A stretch of DNA of 64,000 nucleotides, taken from Flavobacteriaceae bacterium PRS1. Lineage in GTDB: Bacteria; Bacteroidota; Bacteroidia; Flavobacteriales; Flavobacteriaceae. A program made the position numbers and the translations under genes. Each line of letters opens with the position of its first letter. The stretch's first letter is position 1. Positions 1 through 8,142 of this stretch are shown here, one piece after another. The notes beneath the pieces are model-generated. The model was not told the origin of the DNA. It searched no databases and was given only the letters and a program-made list of their open reading frames with translations. Where the stretch lies: assembly GCA_003709165.1 (NCBI GenBank), contig RDRZ01000003.1:1-64000 (forward strand), in the 5' to 3' direction.

Positions 1-239
1 ATATAACTAAGATTTATTTTGTTGGGAACTTTTTAGACTATTCAATTGAGTTAGGTGAAAGTAGTGCAAACTCTGGTGGTGTTTTAACAATAAATAATAA
101 ATTAGAATGGAAGTCTTTTAAGAATCTTCCTTTACGAGCAAATTTAAATGCAAGAAAAATTTTAAAAATAGATGATAATCGTTTTTTGGTTATTTCTAAT
201 AATGACAAATCATATATTTTCACTATCCCTGAAAAATAA
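1..239 (+). CDS. C-terminal end of an FG-GAP/VCBS-repeat-like protein (5' truncated by window edge)
   Basis: An open frame enters from the left edge (codons begin at base 3) and stops at 237-239. The readable tail contains a G-N-F-L-D-Y segment, then an E-L-G-x-x-x-A-N-S-G-G turn, and ends in a short beta-rich strand. This resembles the last blade of VCBS/FG-GAP repeat lipoproteins, which in marine Bacteroidota often sit beside vanadium-haloperoxidase-like genes, as here. Only 78 codons are visible, so the family call rests on resemblance and context. The next gene starts 6 bases downstream, suggesting one transcript. Confidence 0.5.
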   Translation, partial: ITKIYFVGNFLDYSIELGESSANSGGVLTINNKLEWKSFKNLPLRANLNARKILKIDDNRFLVISNNDKSYIFTIPEK

Positions 240-245
240 AAGATT

Positions 246-1589
246 ATGAAAAATAAATTAAAGAAAAGTTGTTTCTCAATAATAATAGCAAGTGTCTTAT
301 TATTATTTGGTTGCCAAGAAAATACTGCCTATAAAGAAAAGCTTAAAAATCCAGAGTTGTTTCAATCTGCAATGAAAAAATTATCTGATGTAATCGTTTA
401 CGATGTTTTTTCTCCTCCAATTGCTTCAAGAGTTTACATGTACCCTAGTGTTGCATCCTATGCTGTTATGCAAAAAGCATATCCCGATAAATGCAATACA
501 CTTGAGGGTCAAATTAAAGATTTATCAGCTATCCCTGAACCCACTAATGAAAACATAGATTTTCATTTAGCTTCTTTTCATGCGTTTACTGTTGTAGGGA
601 AGCAACTCATTTTTTCTGAACAAAAAATTACAGATTTTCAGGAATTAACTTATCAGCAATTGCAAGATGCAGGACTTCCAAATAAAGTTCTAGATGCTTC
701 CAAAGAATATGGAAATCTTGTAGCACAACACATTTTAAAATGGTCCAAAGGGGATTTGTATGATCAAACACGAACTTATTCAAAATACACCATATTGGAG
801 GAAGACAAGTTTTGGAAACCTACACCACCCGATTATATGGATGGTATTGAGCCACATTGGGATAAAATAAGGACTTTAGTTTTAAAATCTTCCAATCAGT
901 TTCCTCCTATTCCACCTTTAGAATTTGATCTTACTGAAGGTAGTGAATTTCAAAAGCAATTAATGGAAGTTTATGAAAAAGGAAATGGTGCTAATGCAGA
1001 TTATAGAGAAATTGCTAGCTTTTGGGATTGTAATCCATATGTAACACATCACCGAGGTCATGCCATGTTTGCAACTAAAAAAATAACACCAGGTGGTCAT
1101 TGGATTGGCATTACGGCTATAACCACCAGAAAATCCAACGCCACTTTTGACGAAACCATAAATGCTTATACAAATGTTTCCATTGCACTTTTTGACGCTT
1201 TTATAAGCTGCTGGGAAGAAAAATGGAACAGTTTATTAGTACGTCCTGAAACATTGATAAATCAGTACATAGATGAAGAATGGGTACCATTATTACAAAC
1301 CCCTCCATTTCCCGAATATACGAGTGGGCATTCGGTAATTTCTAGAGCAGCAGCTATTGTTTTGACTAAATTATATGGAGAAGATTTCAGTTTTAATGAT
1401 ACTACAGAAATGGAATATGGATTGCCTGCAAGAGATTTTAAATCATTCATTCATGCTTCTGAAGAAGCTGCAATTTCACGATTATATGGCGGAATTCATT
1501 ATATGATGGCGATAGATGAAGGTGTTAAACAAGGTGAAAAAGTAGGAGAATATATCGTTGATAATCTTCATACATTAAAAATTAAATAA
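246..1589 (+). CDS. Vanadium-dependent haloperoxidase / PAP2-superfamily lipoprotein
   Basis: This 447-residue protein starts with a lipoprotein signal (LLLFGC, lipidated Cys about residue 23), so it should sit in the cell envelope. The C-terminal third carries the two signatures of the PAP2/vanadium haloperoxidase fold: PPFPEYTSGHS near residues 350-361 (P-x-Y-x-S-G-H) and SRLYGGIHY near 411-419 (S-R-x-x-x-G-x-H-Y). These bind vanadate or phosphate in the family. Whether it halogenates or acts as a phosphatase cannot be told from the sequence. It follows the VCBS-like gene by 6 bases, a common pairing in marine flavobacteria. The 100 bases after it contain no gene. Confidence 0.85.
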   Translation: MKNKLKKSCFSIIIASVLLLFGCQENTAYKEKLKNPELFQSAMKKLSDVIVYDVFSPPIASRVYMYPSVASYAVMQKAYPDKCNTLEGQIKDLSAIPEPTNENIDFHLASFHAFTVVGKQLIFSEQKITDFQELTYQQLQDAGLPNKVLDASKEYGNLVAQHILKWSKGDLYDQTRTYSKYTILEEDKFWKPTPPDYMDGIEPHWDKIRTLVLKSSNQFPPIPPLEFDLTEGSEFQKQLMEVYEKGNGANADYREIASFWDCNPYVTHHRGHAMFATKKITPGGHWIGITAITTRKSNATFDETINAYTNVSIALFDAFISCWEEKWNSLLVRPETLINQYIDEEWVPLLQTPPFPEYTSGHSVISRAAAIVLTKLYGEDFSFNDTTEMEYGLPARDFKSFIHASEEAAISRLYGGIHYMMAIDEGVKQGEKVGEYIVDNLHTLKIK

Positions 1590-1602
1590 AACGATACTTA
1601 TT

Positions 1603-1638
1603 ATGAAATTTAGTTCTCTAAAAAATGTAACATCATAG
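1603..1638 (+). other. 11-codon mini-ORF, possible 5' remnant of a lost gene
   Basis: ATG at 1603 opens an 11-residue frame closed by TAG at 1636. It lies between the haloperoxidase gene and the GTG start of the next operon. The first residues (MKFSSLKN) look like the start of a Bacteroidota exported protein, but nothing follows. It could be a gene remnant at a recombination junction or chance. Low confidence. Confidence 0.15.
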
Positions 1639-1693
1639 AGGTAATTATTTTATTTAGAATGCAGGAATATATCTGCCTATAATAAATTAGCCA

Positions 1694-2896
1694 GTGTCAA
1701 ATCAGCTAAATATACTTTATAACGATTCCCTTAAATTATTAAGGCAATTAAGCACTTCACAAGGTATTCTAGCTAGTACTTTAGAGTCTGATAATTATAA
1801 GCGTATTTGGGCTAGAGATAGTATAATTTGTGGGATTGCAGGACTTTTGGCAGAGGACAAAACTATTGTTCAAGGATTAAAAGCCTCATTACTAACATTG
1901 GCCAAGTATCAAAATAAGCAAGGTATTATTCCTTCCAATGTATTAGAAAAAGAAAATGATGTAGACATTTCTTATGGAAGTTTAGTAGGCAGAGTTGATA
2001 CTAATACTTGGTTTATTGTTGGGTGCTGTTTATATTATTTAAATACAAAAGATGAGGAAACTTGGGTATTTCTAATCCCTTCGATTTTTAAAAGTAGAAA
2101 CTATTTAAAAACTATCGAATTAAATGGTAAAGGTTGGATTTACACACCTTTAAGCGGTAATTGGGCCGATGAATATCCAATACATGGTTATACCCTTTAT
2201 GATAATATGTTACGGTTATGGGGAGAATCATTATGGTTAAAAACTCAAAAAAAAACAGAGGCTGAATTTGATAATTTAAAAGCAAAAACTTTAATTAATT
2301 TTTGGCCTGAAAAAACAGCCAATCAAGGACGTGTTTATCAAAAACAATCATTTACTAGCGTTTTAGACAAATCAATTCAACATTTTTGTTCTAGTATCTT
2401 ACCTGGAAAATATAATACAAGATTTGATGCTGCTGGAAATGCCCTTACATTATTGATTTTTAAATTGTCGGCAACTCAAAAAGAAAGCATTAGAATATAT
2501 TTATCATTTTTAAAAACTAATATCTCTAAAATGTTAATACCAGCGTTTTGGCCAGTTATTAAAAAAAATGATGCTGAATGGGAAGATTTAAAAGAAAATT
2601 ATTCTTTTTCTTTTAAAAACAAACCCTATAATTTTCATAATGGAGGTATTTGGCCTGTTTGGATGGGACTCTTTTGCCTTGGCCTTTCGAATAATAGTTT
2701 AATTAAAGAGGCTGAAAAAATAATTCAAGATTTTATATCAGTTATCGCTTCACAAAACTGGAATTTTAATGAATATATTTCTGGAAATAATTTAAAACTC
2801 GGTGGAAAAGAACAAATGGGTTTTTCGGCATCAGGAATTGTATTTATGTACTATGCATTAAATTTTCAGAAATGCAGTAAAAAATTAGGGTTGTGA
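1694..2896 (+). CDS. Cytosolic (alpha/alpha)6-barrel glycosidase, GH100/amylo-alpha-1,6-glucosidase-like
   Basis: The protein has 400 residues and no signal peptide. An early W-A-R-D-S motif (about residue 40), then GRVDTNTWF and later W-A-D-E-Y plus F-H-N-G-G-I-W-P-V-W, fit the six-hairpin glycosidase fold used by neutral invertases (GH100) and glycogen-debranching-type glucosidases. The substrate is not fixed by sequence; a glucoside taken up by the downstream transporter is the natural inference. The start is GTG at 1694, since an in-frame TAG lies at 1688. The stop overlaps the next GTG start by 4 bases (GTGA), so translation is probably coupled. It heads the disaccharide operon that ends with trehalase. 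Confidence 0.7.
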   Translation: MSNQLNILYNDSLKLLRQLSTSQGILASTLESDNYKRIWARDSIICGIAGLLAEDKTIVQGLKASLLTLAKYQNKQGIIPSNVLEKENDVDISYGSLVGRVDTNTWFIVGCCLYYLNTKDEETWVFLIPSIFKSRNYLKTIELNGKGWIYTPLSGNWADEYPIHGYTLYDNMLRLWGESLWLKTQKKTEAEFDNLKAKTLINFWPEKTANQGRVYQKQSFTSVLDKSIQHFCSSILPGKYNTRFDAAGNALTLLIFKLSATQKESIRIYLSFLKTNISKMLIPAFWPVIKKNDAEWEDLKENYSFSFKNKPYNFHNGGIWPVWMGLFCLGLSNNSLIKEAEKIIQDFISVIASQNWNFNEYISGNNLKLGGKEQMGFSASGIVFMYYALNFQKCSKKLGL

Positions 2897-3552
2897 TTGG
2901 AGATGAAATTATATACCATAAGGGATATGAAAAAATTACAGATTTTGTAATTGAAAAATTAGCATCTATTCAAAAGTCTGGTTCAAAACTGTGTATTTCT
3001 GTAGGCGGCGAATCCGGATGTGGTAAAACATCTCTTGCATATGCTCTACAAAAAGACATTGAAAATAACACAGGATTAAAAAGTTTTATTTTTCATTTAG
3101 ATGACTATTTTAAACTACCTCCAACAGATAATCACTACGCAAGACTTAATGACATTAGTAAAGTTGGGTCGAATGAAGTTAACTTAGATTTATTAGACTC
3201 TCACTTGATTCATTTTAAAGAAAAAAGTAGAATTTTAAATAAACCTCTTGTTGATTATCATCAAAATAAAATATTAAAAGAACATATTTCTTGCAGTGAA
3301 TTTGATTTTTGTATTGTTGAAGGAACTTACGCAAGTCTTTTAAAAAATCCAGATTATAAATTATTTATAAAAACTACTTATCTTGAAACACTAAATTCAA
3401 GAATTGAACGCTCAAGAGATATAATTAATGATTTTAATAAAAAAGTTCTAGAAATAGAACATCAAATAATTAGAAACCATAAGGGTTTGGCAGATGTTAT
3501 TATAGATAAAGATTTAAGAATTAGTAAACCTAAAAAACAAAGCAATGATTAA
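2893..3552 (+). CDS. P-loop kinase of the uridine kinase / phosphoribulokinase / glycerate kinase superfamily
   Basis: This 219-residue cytosolic protein has a Walker A loop, GGESGCGKTS, near residues 38-47 and an HLDDYFKLP segment near 75-83. Both are typical of uridine-kinase-like small-molecule kinases, where the Asp pair contacts the substrate hydroxyl and magnesium. Given its place between a glycosidase and a sugar transporter, it may phosphorylate a released sugar or glycerate; this is inference. It starts at GTG overlapping the previous stop, and its 3' end overlaps the ATG of the following transporter-derived frame by 8 bases. That tight junction shows the left copy of the 228-bp repeat is the original operon boundary. 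Confidence 0.65.
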   Translation: MIGDEIIYHKGYEKITDFVIEKLASIQKSGSKLCISVGGESGCGKTSLAYALQKDIENNTGLKSFIFHLDDYFKLPPTDNHYARLNDISKVGSNEVNLDLLDSHLIHFKEKSRILNKPLVDYHQNKILKEHISCSEFDFCIVEGTYASLLKNPDYKLFIKTTYLETLNSRIERSRDIINDFNKKVLEIEHQIIRNHKGLADVIIDKDLRISKPKKQSND

Positions 3553-3758
3553 AAAACCTAAACTTTCGTTTTGGCAAATTTGGAATATGAACATAGGATT
3601 TCTAGGAATCCAGTTTAGTTTTGGCTTACAACAAACAGCTATTAACCCTATTTTTTCTTTTCTAGGTGCAGAGTCACATGATTTACCTTTGTTAAATATT
3701 GCCAGACCTGTAACGGGTTTAATTATTCAGCCGTTAATAGGTGCAATTTCAGATAAAA
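3531..3758 (+). repeat. 228-bp direct repeat, left copy (5' end of SLC45/GPH transporter gene)
   Basis: Bases 3531-3758 match 13693-13920 with two substitutions that I can count, both in coding sequence and both amino-acid changing (Ser for Pro and Arg for Gly in this copy). The repeat starts 14 bases before the transporter ATG and ends 71 codons into it. The copies are 10,162 bases apart and bound the inserted glycosidase block. Here the repeat is preceded by the intact kinase gene end. Confidence 0.95.
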
Positions 3759-4735
3759 TCCGAATTTGGGCAGGTCTCCCAGCCTATAATAAAGAACCCA
3801 TAGAGCTTAAATCTGGTAAGCACACTATTCGCTTAATGGATAAATTTGGAAAGTTTGAAGGGAAATTTATTGTTCAGTTATTTGATAAAGACATACTAAT
3901 AGATGAAAACATTATTGAAATCAAAGCAGGTACACCACGACTGGCAAGTATCGTTGAAAAAACTTCTGGGAAAACGAACTTAAAAGGCATGATAAAAATA
4001 CCTGCTGGTTCTTTCATTTTTAACTCTAGTAATGGCGATCAATTTATTCCATATCCGAATTTCCAAAAAGGGAAACAATTTCAAATGGAAAGTTATTATA
4101 TAGATAAACACCCTGTTACCAATGCTCAGTTTGATAAATTTCTTAAAAAAAGCAAATATCAACCCTTAGATACAGCAAATTTTTTGAAACATTGGAATAA
4201 TGGAAAAATTCCAAAAAGACAAGAAAATTTCCCAGTAGTTTATATAAGTTACGAAGATGCTAAAGCTTATGCAAAATGGGCTAACAAAAGACTGTCTACA
4301 GAAATTGAATGGCAATATGCTGCCCAAACACCAGACGAAAGAACGTGGCCATGGGCAAAAAATACTGGAGATATTTATAGAGAAAAAGAAGAAATCACAG
4401 GGTCATTGACCGTGTATAAAATTAAAGGAATAGATGCTGTTTATTGCAATTTAGGCAATGGCACACCTGATGCCATTGGAACATACCCTAAAGGAGCAAA
4501 CCCCTATGGACTTGAGGACTTAGTAGGGTCTGTTTGGCAAATGACCAACGACCTCTATAAAAGTGGCTCTTACGATTATATTATTATGAAAGGAGGCTCC
4601 TATTACAACCCAACCTCAAGTTGGTGGTATGTGCAAGGTGGGCCGCGTGAACTACATTACCGACAACAATTATTAAGAGTTTCTCAAGGTTTTGAAAGAA
4701 ATGCAACCGTTGGCTTTAGATGTGTTGCCGATTAA
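3545..4735 (+). CDS. Chimeric ORF: 71 codons of SLC45/GPH transporter fused to the C-terminal part of an FGE-sulfatase-like protein
   Basis: Residues 1-71 are the start of the MFS transporter encoded in full at 13707, ending at S-D-K. From residue 72 the frame continues without interruption into an unrelated protein: a short Ig-like stretch (about 72-135), then a formylglycine-generating-enzyme/SUMF1-type domain (about 145-396) ending in V-G-F-R-C-V. The C-terminal region where FGEs carry their copper-binding Cys pair reads MKGGSYYNPTSSWWY, with no Cys, so sulfatase-activating activity is unlikely; a structural or PvdO-like role is possible. The FGE part lacks its own start and signal peptide, so it is 5' truncated. 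The fusion may be a dead gene or a misdirected membrane protein. Confidence 0.85.
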   Translation: MIKKPKLSFWQIWNMNIGFLGIQFSFGLQQTAINPIFSFLGAESHDLPLLNIARPVTGLIIQPLIGAISDKIRIWAGLPAYNKEPIELKSGKHTIRLMDKFGKFEGKFIVQLFDKDILIDENIIEIKAGTPRLASIVEKTSGKTNLKGMIKIPAGSFIFNSSNGDQFIPYPNFQKGKQFQMESYYIDKHPVTNAQFDKFLKKSKYQPLDTANFLKHWNNGKIPKRQENFPVVYISYEDAKAYAKWANKRLSTEIEWQYAAQTPDERTWPWAKNTGDIYREKEEITGSLTVYKIKGIDAVYCNLGNGTPDAIGTYPKGANPYGLEDLVGSVWQMTNDLYKSGSYDYIIMKGGSYYNPTSSWWYVQGGPRELHYRQQLLRVSQGFERNATVGFRCVAD

Positions 4736-4764
4736 AATAAATGACTATAAATAACCAAACTGAA

Positions 4765-7700
4765 ATGAAAAAAACAGCAACAATTCTATTACTACTTCTA
4801 GGCGTTACTTTAAGTTTCGTAAGATGTACTCAAAGTTCTAAAGAAAATTCATCAAAAATAGGCCTGATAATGGACGTTCCAGAAGCCGAGGCAAAAGCAG
4901 TACATGAGTTTTTAGGAAATCAGGAAGCTTTGAAAAGTACAATACTTAATAAAGATGTTGACTTGGAATCTCTTGATTTAACCCATATCTGGATACATCA
5001 ATTTTCCAAAAACAAGCAATCTGCTATGGAAGCTTCCATTAAAAAATTCGTCAAAAATGGAGGGAATTTAATTCTATCTATGGAAGCCATGCATTTATTG
5101 AATACATGGGGAATTGAAAAAAATAATCTTGAATCTAAAACAGACTCTATAGTCGATGAAGGCTTTGGGAGGCCATTAGGCTTCCACGGATTTAAAGACC
5201 ACCCTATTTTTGATGGACTTCAAGGTGGTGCTTACCCTTGGAAAAGTAAGGAAGACCATAAAGTTAAGAAAATCGGTTTTTTTAACGAACAATTACCTGA
5301 TACTACCATTGCAAAGGTTTTAGGTATAGAATGGACTTATATTACCTTTCATGAAAACAATAAATTGGTGCTAGAATACGATTACGGAAAGGGAAAAATA
5401 ATTGCCGTAGGTGCATATTCCTATTTCTCTAAAGAAAATTATAATACGCATGAGTTACATCGATTTTATACAAATATTATTGATTACATGGCGGGAGATA
5501 CTAAAAACATTGGCTTAAATTATTGGAAATATGCCCCTCAAAAGGTACTTCCATTAAAACAACAATTCTCTTCTTTAGCCATCTCTAATGCCACTAAATG
5601 GCAACTACCAAAATTAAGCCTTAACCTAAAAAGGAAAGAAGCAAGTAATAATGCCACCCTGATGACGGGAAGACGTATGATGATTGGTGGCGTGGAAAAA
5701 GGAGGTATTGAAGAAATATGGACAAACCCGTTTATGTCCTTTCGCGATATTGAAACAGGAGTTTTATTGAAAAACAGCGACTCTGTAACGTGGTTAAGCG
5801 ATTTAACTCCGTCCATTACCTCCTCTCCTGAATTGCTTATTCGGGAATACAAAATTGCAGGTACTGTTTTAAAAGAAATAACAACTGTTTCAATGGATAA
5901 ACCAGTGGGAGTAGTACACTACGAATGGGAAGGCAATGATTTCTCTAAAATAATGATAAAATATACTTCCAACCTACGTTATATGTGGCCTTATTCAGAA
6001 AAGGTAACGGCTTCCATTTCTTATAAATGGGTTCCAGAAATAAACGCTGCCGTGAATATTGGTCAATCCGGTGAGCTGGCAAGTATCATTGGATTTAGCA
6101 GTAAACCCGATTCATTTTTAATGGGGCAATACGATGATTTTAAATACAATAAAGGAAAATTTACCCCCTCTAAAACAGATTTAATACAAGTAAGCGGTGT
6201 TTTTAGTTTTGATACCGAAAAGGCAAATGGAAAACTAAATACATATTTAGTTGCTGATGATAGTGGTATTCAAAATGCCATTGATATCTATAGTTCTGAA
6301 TCCAAAAATTTTAATCAACTTTACTTAAAAACTTCAGACTACTATACTAAGTTATTAAACAATAGCTTAATGCTTACCACTCCCGATACCAAATTTAACA
6401 CAGGTTATAAATGGGCGATGGTTAGAACAGATCAATTTTTTCAGGAAACACCGAACATAGGAACAACCATAGTGGCTGGACTTGGAACGACTTCACGAGG
6501 ATGGGACGGTAACCAAAAAATAAATGGCCGCCCAGGGTATGCATGGTATTTTGGTAGAGATGCACAGTGGTGTGGTTTTGCTGTGAATGCCTACGGAGGG
6601 CACGAAATGGTAAAAAAAATACTGGATGTATTTATTACCTATCAAAATTTGAATGGAAAAATATTTCACGAATTAACCACCAGTGGTGCTGTTCATTTTG
6701 ATGCTTCCGATTCTACACCATTGTATATAATATTAGCCGCTCACTATTTGAAATATTCAGGAGATTTAGAATATATCAACAAAATATGGCCCTCACTAAA
6801 ACGGGCAATGGACTTTTGCTATAGCACAGACACAGACAATGATGGTTTAATTGAAATAACCAACGTGGGTCATGGATGGGTTGAAGGAGGATCTCTATTT
6901 GGTACACATACTGAAATTTATTTAGCAGGGACTTGGGCTGCTACTTTAGAATCTGCTGCTTATATTACAAACCATTTAGATAAAAAGGGATTATCAGAGT
7001 CCTACAATAAAGATGCTCAAAAAGTAAAGAAAATTATTGATACAGATTTTTGGAATGAAGAAGGACAGTATTTTTATAATGGGAAAATGACTGATGGCTC
7101 ATTTATGGATGCTGAAACTGTTTTGGCAGGAGTTCCTGTCTATTTTAATGCAGTTACAGATCCTAAAAAAGCATTTAAAACTGCTGCTGCTTATGCTGGA
7201 AACATGTACACCGCAGATTGGGGAGTACGGATTATACCCGAAAGTAGTGAAAAATTCCACCCACGCTCCTATCACGGAGGCATGGTATGGCCATTATTTA
7301 CAGGATGGGCATCGCTTGCTGAATACAAAACTGGAAATTATACAAGTGCCTATAGCCATATAATGAATAACGCATTGATATATCAGCACTGGAACTTGGG
7401 AGGTGTGGAAGAAACTTTACATGGTGCTAAATTTGAACCAGCAGGTGTTTGTAGTCAGCAAGGGTGGTCGGAAACCATGGTACTTCAACCTGTTTCAGAA
7501 GGCATGTTAGGGATTGTTCCTGATGCTCTTTCCAATAGCATTTCATTATCACCTCATTTTCCATGGCATTGGAATGAGGTAAAAGTGGATAATATCCTAT
7601 TCGGAAATCACCGTATCCATATGAGCATGTTAAAAACACCAACTACCACTACCTATGAATTTAAGGAAGTATTAAAAGAGGGTAGTAAATTGAATTTCAC

Positions 7701-8139
7701 CCCTTCTTTCCCATTGGGAACTATTATCAATAAGGTGTTGATTAATGGTAAAAATACTGAATATAAAATTGTTGAAAATGCTGAAAGTATTGAATTGGTA
7801 TTGGGTAAACAATTGCTTAATAGTATAATGACTATAGAAGTTAATCATAAAAACGGAATTGGAGCAATACCTTTAATAAATGAACCTCAGCCAGGAGACA
7901 CTAACAAAGGCGCAAAAATTATCAGTCAACAATTAAAAAACAATCAGTTTAAAGTAGTTATTGAAGGATTACCAAACACAGCCTATCAATTTGAAATTAT
8001 GTCTAATCTTGAAATCAAGAATTTGACCAATGGCACAATTGTCAATAAAAAGGAAAATGTATATACTATTCAAACAAAGACTAAGGTATCAGGTCAAAAA
8101 TATGCAGAGCAAATTATTACCCTAACATTAATAGATTAA
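4765..8139 (+). CDS. Envelope lipoprotein with N-terminal GATase/ThuA-like domain and C-terminal six-hairpin glycosidase
   Basis: I chose the ATG at 4765 because it opens a lipoprotein signal (LLLLLGVTLSFVRC); an in-frame ATG at 4741 would only add eight polar residues. The protein has about 1,124 residues. Residues of roughly 30-250 look like a glutamine-amidotransferase/ThuA-like Rossmann domain (D-H-P-I-F-D-G-L). A beta-rich linker follows, then an (alpha/alpha)6 catalytic region with WYFGRDAQW, FHELTTSG, W-V-E-G-G and a HGGMVWPLF helix, as in debranching or rhamnosidase-type families, and a C-terminal beta-sandwich. The exact GH family is not recognised. It begins 29 bases after the chimeric ORF and is followed by a GH127 gene 3 bases later. 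Confidence 0.7.
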   Translation: MKKTATILLLLLGVTLSFVRCTQSSKENSSKIGLIMDVPEAEAKAVHEFLGNQEALKSTILNKDVDLESLDLTHIWIHQFSKNKQSAMEASIKKFVKNGGNLILSMEAMHLLNTWGIEKNNLESKTDSIVDEGFGRPLGFHGFKDHPIFDGLQGGAYPWKSKEDHKVKKIGFFNEQLPDTTIAKVLGIEWTYITFHENNKLVLEYDYGKGKIIAVGAYSYFSKENYNTHELHRFYTNIIDYMAGDTKNIGLNYWKYAPQKVLPLKQQFSSLAISNATKWQLPKLSLNLKRKEASNNATLMTGRRMMIGGVEKGGIEEIWTNPFMSFRDIETGVLLKNSDSVTWLSDLTPSITSSPELLIREYKIAGTVLKEITTVSMDKPVGVVHYEWEGNDFSKIMIKYTSNLRYMWPYSEKVTASISYKWVPEINAAVNIGQSGELASIIGFSSKPDSFLMGQYDDFKYNKGKFTPSKTDLIQVSGVFSFDTEKANGKLNTYLVADDSGIQNAIDIYSSESKNFNQLYLKTSDYYTKLLNNSLMLTTPDTKFNTGYKWAMVRTDQFFQETPNIGTTIVAGLGTTSRGWDGNQKINGRPGYAWYFGRDAQWCGFAVNAYGGHEMVKKILDVFITYQNLNGKIFHELTTSGAVHFDASDSTPLYIILAAHYLKYSGDLEYINKIWPSLKRAMDFCYSTDTDNDGLIEITNVGHGWVEGGSLFGTHTEIYLAGTWAATLESAAYITNHLDKKGLSESYNKDAQKVKKIIDTDFWNEEGQYFYNGKMTDGSFMDAETVLAGVPVYFNAVTDPKKAFKTAAAYAGNMYTADWGVRIIPESSEKFHPRSYHGGMVWPLFTGWASLAEYKTGNYTSAYSHIMNNALIYQHWNLGGVEETLHGAKFEPAGVCSQQGWSETMVLQPVSEGMLGIVPDALSNSISLSPHFPWHWNEVKVDNILFGNHRIHMSMLKTPTTTTYEFKEVLKEGSKLNFTPSFPLGTIINKVLINGKNTEYKIVENAESIELVLGKQLLNSIMTIEVNHKNGIGAIPLINEPQPGDTNKGAKIISQQLKNNQFKVVIEGLPNTAYQFEIMSNLEIKNLTNGTIVNKKENVYTIQTKTKVSGQKYAEQIITLTLID

Positions 8140-8142
8140 ACA

